This document shows, piece after piece, positions 17,562 through 26,284 of a stretch of DNA of 49,239 nucleotides. The DNA lies in assembly GCF_041949975.1 (NCBI RefSeq), contig NZ_JBHFQG010000028.1, positions 1 through 49,239 of the forward strand, in the 5' to 3' direction. The position numbers and the translations under genes were made by a program. The notes beneath the pieces are model-generated. The model searched no databases and was not told where the DNA came from. It worked only from the letters and a program-made list of their open reading frames with translations. Origin of the DNA: Alteribacillus sp041949975 (GTDB lineage Bacteria > Bacillota > Bacilli > Bacillales > Marinococcaceae). Position 1 is the stretch's first letter. Each line of letters begins with the position of its first letter.

Positions 17562-19250
17562 ATGATGAATACGATAACAGCTGCAAAAGCAATAGTAGAA
17601 GTAATGGTAAGGGAAGGTGTGGAAAAGGCCTTTTGTGTCCCTGGTGAAAGTTATCTTAGTGTCATGGATGCGATGTATGATTACTCGGAAATAGAGTTAA
17701 TTAGCGGCCGACAAGAGGGCGGCGTATCCTTTATGGCAGAAGGTTATGCAAAAGCTACTGGAAAAGTTGGGGTGTGTTTCGCCACCCGGGGTCCTGGTGC
17801 AACAAACCTTTCGATTGGGCTTCATACAGCTTATCAAGATTCCACCCCCGTAGTTGCTTTTATTGGCCAAGTAGAAAGTAACTTCAGAGGAAAAGAAGGT
17901 TTTCAAGAAATTGATTTACCTGAATATTTTAAACACATCGTAAAATGGACTGCCGAATTAAGGGAACCCGAAAGAGTTCCTGAATTAGTCCACCGGGCTT
18001 TTCATATTGCTAGGTCAGGAAGACCGGGACCTGTATTAATTTCCCTTCCAGAAAATATTTTAAATGAAGTCGCAGAAATGGAATTTACTAAATCTGATAC
18101 TTCTGTTTACTCCCTTCCCCGTCCATCTATAGATGCTGTTGAAAAAGCAAAGAAGCTATTAGAGGAAGCAAAACGACCAGTCATCATCGCAGGAGGAGGT
18201 GTGACTCATACAAAATCTGCATCTGAATTAGTTAAAGTGGCGGAATCAATAAACAGTCCAGTTGTCAGTGCATTTCGTAGGTTTGATGCCTTTCCTAATC
18301 ATCATTCTCATTACGTGGGTTCTTTAGGACTTGGCACTCCGAAATATTTAATCGATTTCATCCAAAGCGCTGATGTAGTATTAGCATTGGGGACGCGTTT
18401 TTCCCAAATTACCTCCCAGGATTACTCGCTAATTAATGTTGAATCAAAGCTCATTCACATCGATATTTCCGAAGGAGAATTAAACAAAATTTATCGGCCT
18501 GAACTTGGGGTTGTCAGCGATGTAAAAAGTTTTTTGATTGATCTTCTTTCTGTAACCGAGAAAGGATTTAATAACACTTTAATAAAGAAAAATTATGTTC
18601 AAAATGTTAGAGAGGAGTACGAGAAATTCTCTACCCCACAGCCAATAGACGGAGAAACCACAGTAAACCTAGATGGCATGATGCACGATTTAAACAGTGT
18701 ACTTCCAGAAGAAACGATTTTAACCAGTGACGCAGGAAATTTCTTTGGATGGATGTATCGATACTATTCATTTAAGCGAGAAGGAACATACATCGGACCG
18801 ACATCTGGAACAATGGGGTATGGTCTGCCGTCTGCAATAGGGGCGAAGCTTGCTCACCCTGCCCGCCCTGTTATTGCCTTTGCAGGTGACGGTGGAATGA
18901 TGATGACGATTCAAGAGCTTGAAACATGTGTGCGAAATAAAATTCCAGTGATTGTAATTGTAGTAAACAATAATATGTATGGAACTATTCGTATGCATCA
19001 AGAAAAAAATTATCCTAATCGCGTGATAGCCACGGACTTAACGAACCCTAACTTTGCTGAATTAATGAAAATCATGGGAGGAGACGGTGTTTTAGTTGAA
19101 AATAACAAAGACTTTGCACCTGCCTTAGAAGATGCGCTTTCATCACAAGTTCCTTTTTTAATTGAAGTAAAGGCTGATCCAGAACACATATCGGTAGGCA
19201 AGACCATGGAAGAATTAAGAGAAATGTCTCAACGAAAAGCTTTTTCATAA
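17562..19250 (+). CDS. thiamine-diphosphate-dependent acetolactate synthase-like enzyme
   Basis: 562 residues with the three ThDP-enzyme domains. The catalytic Glu is E52 in SGRQEGGVSFMAEGYA; the central domain has VIIAGGG; the ThDP/Mg motif runs from AFAGDGGMMM to VIVVNNNMYG. It resembles acetolactate synthase and related 2-oxo acid decarboxylases or ligases. It would handle a 2-oxo acid formed by the cluster's dehydrogenases or aldolase. It is not a clear match to sulfoacetaldehyde acetyltransferase or sulfopyruvate decarboxylase, but I cannot exclude these by eye. GAGGAG precedes the ATG. It is the last gene of the cluster and is followed by a hairpin at 19346. Confidence 0.87.
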   Translation: MMNTITAAKAIVEVMVREGVEKAFCVPGESYLSVMDAMYDYSEIELISGRQEGGVSFMAEGYAKATGKVGVCFATRGPGATNLSIGLHTAYQDSTPVVAFIGQVESNFRGKEGFQEIDLPEYFKHIVKWTAELREPERVPELVHRAFHIARSGRPGPVLISLPENILNEVAEMEFTKSDTSVYSLPRPSIDAVEKAKKLLEEAKRPVIIAGGGVTHTKSASELVKVAESINSPVVSAFRRFDAFPNHHSHYVGSLGLGTPKYLIDFIQSADVVLALGTRFSQITSQDYSLINVESKLIHIDISEGELNKIYRPELGVVSDVKSFLIDLLSVTEKGFNNTLIKKNYVQNVREEYEKFSTPQPIDGETTVNLDGMMHDLNSVLPEETILTSDAGNFFGWMYRYYSFKREGTYIGPTSGTMGYGLPSAIGAKLAHPARPVIAFAGDGGMMMTIQELETCVRNKIPVIVIVVNNNMYGTIRMHQEKNYPNRVIATDLTNPNFAELMKIMGGDGVLVENNKDFAPALEDALSSQVPFLIEVKADPEHISVGKTMEELREMSQRKAFS

Positions 19251-19345
19251 ATCTTCATAAGTTCTTTGAACACATGCATTTTATCATTCTGAGAGTTTAT
19301 CGTGTGATCACTAGTAAAATATATTTATTTAAAGTAACCATAGGG

Positions 19346-19373
19346 AAAGGCCAACAAAATAAATGTTGGCCTT
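19346..19373 (+). terminator. terminator of the catabolic cluster
   Basis: AAAGGCCAACA, loop of about seven bases, TGTTGGCCTT, 96 bases after the stop of the ThDP enzyme gene. The T tail is weak (TTCCAATTT). Confidence 0.55.
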
Positions 19374-20047
19374 CCAATTTGAATTGAGCGTAAGGTGGCG
19401 AACAGTAATGGAAGTACGAATCAGAGAAATGGTTGTAAATATCCAAATACAAGTTAAACAGTAGATCCAAAAGAGAGTGGGGACGGGGAAAAAGGTGGCC
19501 GAAGGAATAGATCGCGGTTTGCAAAAGTGTTTGACCGAAGAGCTGGAAAATATAATAATGGTGGTATTGTAGAAGACGCTACAATAGGCGCTGTTAACGA
19601 CACAAAACAAAATAGTGTACCTTTAGACAAAAGAGTTGGATGGGACGAAGGACTCCCCCTATTCTTGAATGCTTACAATCATTCACCATGACCACTAGTT
19701 GTTCGGTCAAAACACTGTGATTTTGTAATTTCATAAATAACGCCTTATTTGGTAATTATAAATTCTGACTTTAAAATTAAAAAAGGAGAGAAGAAAATGA
19801 AATATCTGAAAGAGAACAGGTGAAAAAGTCTTAGGGGTTTCACGAGCAAAACGAAAAAGCAAAATGGATTTTGTTGATAAATATTGAAAATCCAATTATA
19901 CATAGGCAAATACATAGAGATGAAATATGTACTCCATGAAATTTGCAAAGGGTATGGAATTAAATAAGTTTAAAAAACGATCACGTAAACAGAACTAATT
20001 TTCCATCCTAAATATGTATCAAAAAAACCCAGTAGGAGGAATCTCTG
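19374..20047. other. degenerate non-coding stretch
   Basis: No intact ORF with a binding site is visible. A good site, AAAGGAGAGAAG, precedes an ATG at 19798, but the frame stops after eight codons and small pieces of open frame continue in shifted phases. I read this as remains of one or two genes that I cannot identify. Confidence 0.4.
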
Positions 20048-20239
20048 ATGACAGTATCCAGTGATCTAAAAACAACAGTAGCAAGTTTAAAGACTCTCAA
20101 GCCAATTTTGAATCATTTGCTTTAGCAACAGAAAATGAACAAGCTAAACAATTGTGTCAAAAATGCAGCAAAGTAAGCTCGCAGATGATTGAACAGTCTC
20201 ACCGCGTAGCCAGCAAATTGAGCAAGACCTCAGTACTAA
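20048..20239 (+). pseudogene. broken DUF1657 gene
   Basis: AGTAGGAGGAATCTCTG precedes ATG 20048, and the frame starts MTVSSDLKTTVASLK, typical of DUF1657. The pieces ESFALATENEQAKQL, KCSKVSSQMIEQ and QQIEQ then follow, with the end PQY and stop at 20239 recoverable only after frame changes. The first frame loss is near 20094. It is a paralogue of the intact gene at 394 and of the C-terminal domain at 1362-1497. It suggests that a second spoVA-2mob-like or spore gene set once existed here. Confidence 0.8.
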
Positions 20240-20245
20240 CATTGT

Positions 20246-20438
20246 CATGGAGATCCCTTTGCCACCTTAGCAAAAGGTTCACACGGAAATTTGGTTTTCC
20301 TCGTTCAAAACCATCTTCAAGGCAGCAGGATATTATCGAAGAACCTGTAATGGAATATATGATGATTATATGGTTACTGTGGTTAAAGAATTCCAGGAAA
20401 AAGAGGACTTATCTGTAACCGGATATTTTTTACATAGG
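20246..20438 (+). pseudogene. remnant of peptidoglycan-binding (PG_binding_1) domain protein
   Basis: The first frame reads LAKGSHGNLVFLVQNHLQ, and one base later AAGYYRRTCNGIYDDYMVTV and VKEFQEKEDLSVTG. Together these give a complete PG_binding_1 repeat with the family order GSxGxxVxxLQ, GYY, GxYDxxT, VxxFQ, LxxTG. There is an internal frameshift near 20325, no credible start and no catalytic domain, so this is a decayed fragment of a cell-wall or spore-cortex hydrolase. Confidence 0.75.
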
Positions 20439-20592
20439 GACTATATTCAGTTAGGTTTGCTTGAATAGAATTACTCTTAAACCGTTGATTTTTAACACGC
20501 ATAGGTAGTATAAAATTATAACAGGCTGCTGATATTTGCAACAGCCTGAGGTGATTTTTCGTAACGTTTCATGCGCATAAAATTTAAGACAG

Positions 20593-20718
20593 TTAACACC
20601 AAGCTGCCCCTACTATGATAAGCAGGATAAATAGTACGACGATTAAAGTAAATCCAGCACCATAACCTGCTCTAGCGACAGGTGCACTATACCCGAATCC
20701 TACAACCAAATCCTCCAT
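20593..20718 (-). CDS. YjcZ family small sporulation membrane protein (5' end damaged)
   Basis: The C-terminal part reads GAGFTLIVVLFILLIIVGAAWC, the conserved YjcZ-type membrane helix of tiny sporulation proteins. The best start would be ATG at 20731, which has AGGAGG correctly spaced, but its second codon is TAG and a frame change is needed to reach the helix. An in-frame ATG at 20718 gives a 41-residue product but is too far from that binding site. I think the gene has been inactivated recently or is poorly translated. Confidence 0.55.
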   Translation of the reverse strand: MEDLVVGFGYSAPVARAGYGAGFTLIVVLFILLIIVGAAWC

Positions 20719-21026
20719 AACCAAACTACATGGAACCCCTCCTAACATGCTTATTTTAATGACAAGTTATTTAACCGCCTGAAACACGTTATCCAAAGAG
20801 TAGAAGATTAGCTAAAATTCTCTCTGAAAATCCCCGTACTATTAGCCAGGATGGTATGATCAAACGTCATAGTCAAATACGGCTGATACACAAATGCAGA
20901 AACCGACCCCTCTGAAACGCGTTATAGACGGAAAAATTTATGTATTGTTTTATACAAGGTCATTGATAGGGTACCTTGATAAATGCATTATTTCTGAAAT
21001 GCTGTTAATCAGTAAACTTTATTTAA

Positions 21027-21149
21027 TTAATAACCGTACCCAACGAAAGCTTCACCTACAATGATTAACAAGATAAATAGTACCACAATTAAGGCGAAAC
21101 CTCTGCCATAACCGTACCCTGCTCCAGCGACAGAATCGCTTATCTTAAT
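21027..21149 (-). pseudogene. second YjcZ family gene without a normal start
   Basis: A 40-codon frame reads AGAGYGYGRGFALIVVLFIL and ends EAFVGYGY, again the YjcZ helix with a Gly/Tyr-rich lead. The ATG next to AAGGAG (at 21153) is out of frame; in frame only an ATT is available at 21149. A single base change could explain this. It is a tandem paralogue of the gene at 20593. Confidence 0.5.
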
Positions 21150-21366
21150 GCATCTCCTTGTTATTTGCAACTAATATATGTCCTCTTCAAAAACATTGAT
21201 ATAGACAATACCACTGTTTTAGGCTCCGGTGTTTAAAGTGTTTATTGCCTTTATATCATTAGATTTATTAAATTCCGCGCCTTCCTATTACGTTTGACCA
21301 TTGCTACCGTTTAGAAGGGCACATACAATGTCGTAAGTTACGGGAAGACAGGGGGTGAAAGAAAGG

Positions 21367-21624
21367 ATGTCAGCTGCACATTATCATAATGTATGCAATC
21401 GGTTTAGAGGCAGAGCTGTTGAAATAAGAACACGTGACGGCAGAAGGCATAGAGGTATTATTTGGCACGTTGACCACTCTAGAGTATTTTTAGAACCTTT
21501 TGGCCGTAAAAGAGACCTGGGTGGTTTTGGCTATGGTTTTTTCGGTCCTGGGTATGGGTTCGGATACGGTCTTGCATTAGGTGCTATCGTTTCATTAGCT
21601 TTACTTCCGTTTTTCTTTTGGTAA
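21367..21624 (+). CDS. small protein with Sm-like N-terminus and Gly/aromatic-rich hydrophobic tail
   Basis: 85 residues from ATG 21367, eight bases after GGGGGTGA; a GTG at 21355 lies inside that site. Residues 10-45 (GRAVEIRTRDGRRHRGIIWH, then SRVFLEP) have the alternating pattern of a small beta barrel of the Sm/YlxS type, as seen in several spore-associated proteins. Residues 50-70 are almost only Gly, Phe and Tyr, and the tail ALGAIVSLALLPFFFW can enter a membrane. The function is unknown. The location beside YjcZ-type genes suggests a spore-coat or spore-membrane role. A terminator follows. Confidence 0.7.
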   Translation: MSAAHYHNVCNRFRGRAVEIRTRDGRRHRGIIWHVDHSRVFLEPFGRKRDLGGFGYGFFGPGYGFGYGLALGAIVSLALLPFFFW

Positions 21625-21653
21625 CTCTTTTTTTAATGAGTGTTTTATAAAAG

Positions 21654-21673
21654 CAGACGAATTTTTTCGTCTG
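21654..21673. terminator. bidirectional terminator
   Basis: CAGACGAA, TTTT loop, TTCGTCTG between two convergent genes. Pyrimidine-rich sequence follows on the plus strand. Confidence 0.65.
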
Positions 21674-21715
21674 TTCCCCCCCCTTTTTCATCAGAAATGA
21701 CTTTAAAGCTTCTTT

Positions 21716-22510
21716 TTAGAAAATGTGGTAGTTTTTGATTTGATGAAATAAGTCTGTTTGAGAATGAAGCAAATCTTTACAGATTAGACTATTTTCTAGC
21801 ATGTATTTCTTGACTAAGTAATACCCAACACAATACCCAGCCATTTTGGGATAAAAGCGAAATCCGTATAGTATATCTTGGTGTTTACGATCAGATGGTA
21901 AAATATTTCTGTTTGGAAACACGAGGGTGTCCCACAATTTTTTTAACGTTTGATTTGAATAATACGTTGTCCAATTTGCTGTATATTCTTCACCAAATCT
22001 TTCCCGCACTGCATTTTCAGCTAAGCCTTCCAAAATAACTGTATCCAATAAAACATAATCTTTTTCGTTTTTCTTGTATTTGGCTAACCAACAAACATGG
22101 TTGTATTCGTGAGTGAATAATGCCCTTATTTCCTTTTGCTTGTTATCGTCTGAAAGAAATAAAAATAATTTATCCTTAAAGGCTAGACCTGATTTCCCAT
22201 TATAATTTTGTTTTAAATCTCGGTTATGGGGGTCTGATGGGAAAATAAAAATAGGGATATCAGGTCCACCCCATGTTTCTTCAAGATACTGTTTTTCCTT
22301 TGTTACAACATCCCATACTTTATTATTCTGTAGTTTTTTTACCCATTCATTCTCTTTTTTGAAAGGGGGGCGATACATTCCGTGCAGAATGAAATATTCA
22401 TAGATTTCGAGGGGTTTAACGTTATGAAAATATGCTTTTACCTGTTCACATATTTTAATTGGTTTATCATACCAATCTATTAGCCATTTATCTGTTCTAA
22501 TTACTCCCAT
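21716..22510 (-). CDS. DUF2268 family putative zinc metalloprotease
   Basis: 264 residues. The gluzincin motif HEYNH (H134, E135, H138) is followed by ILEGLAENAVRERFGEEY, where E161 is the likely third zinc ligand; this is the YjaZ-like DUF2268 layout. There is no signal peptide, so it probably acts in the cytoplasm. AGGGGAGA precedes the ATG by six bases. It stands alone inside an otherwise decayed region and looks intact. Substrate and role are unknown. Confidence 0.85.
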   Translation of the reverse strand: MGVIRTDKWLIDWYDKPIKICEQVKAYFHNVKPLEIYEYFILHGMYRPPFKKENEWVKKLQNNKVWDVVTKEKQYLEETWGGPDIPIFIFPSDPHNRDLKQNYNGKSGLAFKDKLFLFLSDDNKQKEIRALFTHEYNHVCWLAKYKKNEKDYVLLDTVILEGLAENAVRERFGEEYTANWTTYYSNQTLKKLWDTLVFPNRNILPSDRKHQDILYGFRFYPKMAGYCVGYYLVKKYMLENSLICKDLLHSQTDLFHQIKNYHIF

Positions 22511-23204
22511 ATTAATTCTCCCCTAACCACAGATTTCATCTTATATAGTATGATTACGCCAAAAACACGTGATGAAGTATTTAGGCTCTTTTTCATAAGA
22601 CAGACAATCTCCCCATCGATTTTGTTTTTGAATAATATATAAAAAACCAAATAAGGAAGCACTGGGGTAAAAAAGATGTAGAAGTATCTGTCAAAGCCGA
22701 ACCCCTTACAGGTCGGCAAAAATAGTATTACGATTCAGTCGAAGAAGAGCGTCAATTCGAAAAGGGCTGTGCCACCACCTTTTCATGTATCCGTCCTGAA
22801 GAATAGAGAACACGGCCTTCCGGCTTGGGAATGGAACCTACTGGCTTACCGGGAACATTATTCATAGGGCCGATACCATTCAAATGACAAGTAAAAGAAG
22901 TGAAAAAAACGAAGAGACAATGAGCTTCCGTTTCGCATACAACCCCCTGGAAAATGGCAACTGATTAAAGAAAGAGTAATTATAAGAATCTACTCCATGA
23001 GTAGAAGCCTTCCTTTCTCTATGCAGAATGAAGGTCTTTTACTTCCTGTTATCAAATTTAATAGTAATTTGAATTTCAAAGTTTCATCATACACTTATCA
23101 TATTTTCAACAAATCAAGCATTTATCCTTGTATTAGTAATCAACGGGAAGTACATATCAGCTAAACCAAAATAGGAGGCAATAACATATGTCCAACTTTG
23201 GAGG
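22511..23204. other. no intact gene; possible minus-strand remnant
   Basis: On the minus strand a GGGGG-preceded ATG at 22938 reads MRNGSSLSL and stops after 26 codons, while a shifted frame from 22865 to 22752 reads MNNVPGKPVGSIPKPEGRVL and ends at TGA. They may be parts of one frameshifted gene that I do not recognise. The rest shows only short frames. Confidence 0.3.
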
Positions 23205-23558
23205 ATGGACATAAAATAAGAATCATGCCTAATCTTATCGCATATTAAATACCCTTACTTTTCAAGAACAACTTTCTAAATTGGCATATTCTCAATCCAT
23301 ATTAGAAATGATAATGGGAAGAATTGTTGAGTGGTTTCGTCCGCAATGAAGATACGATATTCATACTTAACAATTACAAATGAAAATGGTTTTATGGCGA
23401 ATTGCTAATGGGATTGGATGTTTGAAAGGGCGAAGAGAAAATTCTAGACAAATGTTTTGACTTATGTAAAACCGGGAGTCATTATTCTTTTGCATGAGTT
23501 GCCACAAACGGTTTTTATTCTGTCTGCTTTCATTCAGGGTCTCAAAGAGAAAGGATAA
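23205..23558 (+). pseudogene. remnant of polysaccharide deacetylase (NodB-type)
   Basis: Pieces in three frames follow the family order: EDGHKI with NHA before a lost HxxxH, TFQEQLSKLAYSQSILEM, GRIVEWFRP (normally FRPPxG, the third motif), MKMVLWRIANG, and VKPGVIILLHELPQTVFILS with QGLKEKG at the end. Stops occur after FRPQ and in several other places. These enzymes remove acetyl groups from peptidoglycan or chitin-like sugars. The metal-binding TFDD motif is not found. An intact DUF1858-like gene follows. Confidence 0.75.
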
Positions 23559-23615
23559 ACATTGAACAACCCTCAGAACCGTTGAATTTACCCATTTATA
23601 AATGGAGTGGATAGT

Positions 23616-23819
23616 GTGATTATACAGGAAAATATGCATATTTCGGAAATCGTAAAGGTCTGGCCAGAAACGATTAAAATTTTTGAAGACTACCATATTC
23701 CAGTTGATTCGAACAGAAAACTAGAGGATCTGGTTGACAGAGTGAAAGTTAGAGATGTGTTGAGTGATCTTAATCAATTGTTAGGAAGTTCGCAGGCAAC
23801 CTGTATAGAAGGAGGCTGA
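23616..23819 (+). CDS. DUF1858-like small domain protein
   Basis: 67 residues from a GTG at 23616 with GGAG eight bases upstream; ATG 23634 is also in frame. The sequence MHISEIVKVWPETIKIFEDY, then IPVDSNRKLEDLVDR and RDVLSDLNQLLG, follows the DUF1858 helix pattern (a short motif I/V-x-E/D-x-L-x-x-x-P-E-T, then a second helical pair). Typical members carry a Cys-x-x-Cys after the first helix; here it is absent. A hairpin follows. The function is unknown; such domains often go with hybrid-cluster or iron-repair proteins. Confidence 0.6.
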   Translation: MIIQENMHISEIVKVWPETIKIFEDYHIPVDSNRKLEDLVDRVKVRDVLSDLNQLLGSSQATCIEGG

Positions 23820-23827
23820 AGAATAAT

Positions 23828-23849
23828 AAAAGAGTAGGTTACTCTTTTT
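23828..23849 (+). terminator. terminator after the DUF1858-like gene
   Basis: AAAAGAGTA pairs with TACTCTTTTT around a three-base loop, nine bases after the stop. Confidence 0.6.
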
Positions 23850-23879
23850 ATTGTACCCATTTTGTCACTATTCTCTTAG

Positions 23880-24000
23880 CGCGGACAATGGACTGTCATG
23901 CAAAGAATATTATCCTCGCGCCCTTTAACACTCAGAGACTGAAAGGTAAAGGAAACCTGTTTAAATATTCAGCAGTGGGAAAGCTCTGTGAAGTACGGTT
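23880..24000 (+). pseudogene. remnant of OmpR-type response regulator C-terminus
   Basis: RTMDCHAKNI corresponds to the winged-helix recognition helix of OmpR-family regulators (RTIDxHIKNLRxK). The following bases keep pieces like the family end (a GVGYKFE-like portion read as SSVKYG). The receiver domain is missing. It directly precedes the broken kinase gene, the usual order for a two-component pair. Confidence 0.5.
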
Positions 24001-24018
24001 CTTCCCGGGGAACAGCAA

Positions 24019-25174
24019 ATGAAAAAATACTTAAAATGGTTCTCTCCCTTCAGGCTCCTCCCATACTACAGAATTTATTTATTTTATTTATAGTTTCAAC
24101 ACATTCTCTTGCTACATTTTAATAACAGATTGGCAATCAGCTATCCAATGTAGAAGAGGAGGGAGATTTTTAAACAATGGGGTATCCACTTATCTACTGA
24201 AAGGGATATTGTTGCTTTTGATGGTTTTTTTGGAGAATGAGTAATTCTGGCACACGTAAAAGCCCTTGCAGTATGTTGGGAAGGGGATCTTGTTATAATA
24301 AAAGGGAAACAGGAAATCATTCTCCAAAGTATGTAGACTTGGAAAAGATTATGTTCAAATGGATGAACTAGAAAAGGAAAACCCGTGTCAATGTCTCGAC
24401 AAAAGATGAAGCTGGATCGCTGGGCCCAGGCAATCAATAACTTAGCTGTAGATTTAAAAAGGTATCAGGATTCACGAAGAGATTTTTTGCGAATGTCTCT
24501 CATGAACTAAGAACTCCGATCACCTACTTGGGGAGGATATGCCCCTATTGTAAAAGAAGGCTTGTACTAAAGTGAGGAAGAAAAAGAGTAGTAATCAACG
24601 ATCATGCATAAAGAAGCAGCCAGACTAAAACGTTTGATTGAGGATTTGTTTTATCTTGCTAAAATGGAAGAGGGTAAAATCGATCTGGAAGAAGAAGCGA
24701 TCTATATAAAAGAAGTGTTGGAAACTGTGGTTGAGCGCATACAGTTACGGGCAAATGAAAAGGGAATCGGAAATTATTTCGAAATTGGAAAACAATATAC
24801 CGTTTATATACGGTGACGGGATTCATATGGAACAAATTTTTTATAATCTGCTTGAGAATACGATTCGCTATACAGAGCATGGGACTATAAACGTCCGGCT
24901 GAAACAGGAAAGCCAAGAAATGGTGTTAATATAGGTTGAAGATACCGGAATAGGAATCCCGGAAGAAGAAAAGCCTTATATTTTTGAACGATTTTACCGT
25001 GTGGAAAAATCACGGACCCAAAAACATGGCTGCACAGAGCTGGGCCTTGCGATCACCAAGGAACTCATAGAATTGCAGGACGGAAGGATTGATATGTCGA
25101 GCCAAGAAGGCAAAGGAACCAGGTTTGACATACGGTTTCCGACAATACCAGATGAAAAGGAAGGACAAACATGA
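24019..25174 (+). pseudogene. broken sensor histidine kinase
   Basis: All parts of a HAMP-HisKA-HATPase kinase can be read, but in changing frames. MKKYLKWFSPFRLLPYYRIY opens with a membrane segment; RVNVSTKDEAGSLGQAINNL is HAMP-like; FFANVSHELRTPITYLG is the H-box; HMEQIFYNLLENTIRYTEHG is the N-box; EDTGIGIPEEEKPYIFERFY is the G1/F box; the G2 box is altered to HGCTELGLAI. At least four frame changes and stops (for example TAA after EGLY and TAG before VEDTG) make it inactive. The stop TGA overlaps the start of the next remnant. Confidence 0.88.
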
Positions 25175-25345
25175 AAGGCATGGACTGGGTGGTAGCTGTA
25201 TCTCTGGTGGTAATTGGGTTGTCGTGTCTTACAATGTCTGCTTCCGCTAAAGGGATATATCGATACGTTTTTAGTTATTTGTTTATTTGCGGGCATCCCT
25301 GCATTTTTAGGCGGCTTACTCTATTTGTATTTTAGAAAGAGATAA
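25171..25345 (+). pseudogene. frameshifted small two-helix membrane protein
   Basis: ATG at 25171 overlaps the kinase stop. The frame reads MKGMDWVVAVSLVVIGLSCL, then one extra G in GCTAAAGGG shifts it; in the next frame the rest reads YIDTFLVICLFAGIPAFLGG and ends YFRKR. Without the extra base this would be a 57-residue protein with two membrane helices encoded directly after the two-component pair. Confidence 0.6.
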
Positions 25346-25477
25346 GTAGAGGGAATATTACAATGGAGAGATGGTTTACAAATAGCATACCCTCAACTGG
25401 AAGTATTGGCCGAAGAGAAAAAGAGAAAAGGAGAAAGTGTGTTATCTATAAATTATTTGGAAGGAGTAAAGGCCATT

Positions 25478-25681
25478 ATGATGATGAATGGAATGGGGAT
25501 TATCTGGATGCTGTTGTGGATTGTCGTCTTAGGCTTCGTTATTTATGGGGCGCTTAGGCTGATTCCCAACAAGAAGGAAGAGGAAGATCCTGCGGTACGT
25601 ATCCTGAAAGAACAATTTGCTCGGGGAGAAATAAGTGAAGAAGAATATGAAAGGAGAAGAAAAGTGTTATCAAAAAATTAA
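25478..25681 (+). CDS. SHOCT-domain small membrane protein
   Basis: 67 residues. After MMMNGMG comes one membrane helix (IIWMLLWIVVLGFVIYGALR), a charged linker, and a C-terminal SHOCT domain, AVRILKEQFARGEISEEEYE, then RRRKVL. AAGGAG lies 11 bases before the ATG. An open frame continues upstream to 25406 but lacks a binding site. SHOCT proteins are small oligomerising tails with no known enzyme activity. It lies after the decayed two-component genes and may be the only survivor of that operon. Confidence 0.75.
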   Translation: MMMNGMGIIWMLLWIVVLGFVIYGALRLIPNKKEEEDPAVRILKEQFARGEISEEEYERRRKVLSKN

Positions 25682-25760
25682 AAAACAAAATTCAGTTCGA
25701 ACGTCCCCTTCTTATGCTCTATTCTCTTCCAATATTTAATGAAAAATGGGCTTCTCCATT

Positions 25761-25824
25761 TGAAACGCTTAAAATAATATGTCATATGCTAGTGAAACGC
25801 TTAAAATAATATGTCATATGCTAG
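25761..25824 (+). repeat. perfect 32-bp tandem duplication
   Basis: The 32 bases 25761-25792 are repeated exactly at 25793-25824. Each unit begins TGAAACGCTTAAAATAATAT and ends CATATGCTAG. It lies in the leader of the next small gene and looks like a recent duplication. Confidence 0.95.
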
Positions 25825-25854
25825 GCGTAGCAGCAAATCAAAGGAGTGAAGCTA

Positions 25855-26076
25855 TTGTATTATCATCCATCTCATTGGATTTCCCCGCCACCCCCTATCT
25901 ATGAGCCAAAAATGCGAATGGAAAACACCCCTTCACAGAATATGATGCCCGAAAACAACATGGACTCTATGATGGATATGATGCAAAGACATATGCAGGT
26001 GACAAATGAGATTAAACGAAAAGTGGATCAGATAGATGAACGATTGCGGCGAATGGAAGAGAAAATGAGAAGGTAG
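25855..26076 (+). CDS. small Met/Pro-rich protein with C-terminal coiled coil
   Basis: 73 residues from a TTG at 25855, eight bases after AAAGGAG; a GTG at 25846 is in frame but overlaps that site. The N-terminus MYYHPSHWISPPPPIYEP is rich in Pro and aromatic residues, then comes a Met-rich stretch (NMMPENNMDSMMDMMQRHMQ), and the last 25 residues form a charged helix ending RLRRMEEKMRR. No family is recognised. The composition resembles small spore-coat proteins. The leader contains the 32-bp tandem repeat. Confidence 0.55.
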   Translation: MYYHPSHWISPPPPIYEPKMRMENTPSQNMMPENNMDSMMDMMQRHMQVTNEIKRKVDQIDERLRRMEEKMRR

Positions 26077-26284
26077 CGGGGTGCTGCCTTTTTTTGTTAG
26101 AAGGTTCCAAAAAACTTTCAGTTCCCCTTTTTAGCCTTCTCATACCCCTTACAGCTTTGAATACAAGAAACGAGAGAGAAATTTTCCCTGTTTCACAAAA
26201 TGATCACAAAGGCTGGTATACTAACTAACATTAAAAATTTTTTCTTATTAGGGTGAAGTAGATAAGAAATATAAATGAGGATAA

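Noticed and set aside
17562..19250. ThDP enzyme as sulfoacetaldehyde acetyltransferase (xsc)
   Set aside because: No phosphotransacetylase or sulfite-handling gene nearby, and the sequence reads more like generic acetolactate synthase-type proteins.
22501..22719. Minus-strand 72-codon frame upstream of the DUF2268 gene
   Set aside because: No ribosome binding site and no recognisable sequence; it covers the natural promoter region of the DUF2268 gene.
23367..23696. Minus-strand 109-codon frame
   Set aside because: It is antisense to the deacetylase remnant and the DUF1858-like gene, both of which have family matches on the plus strand.
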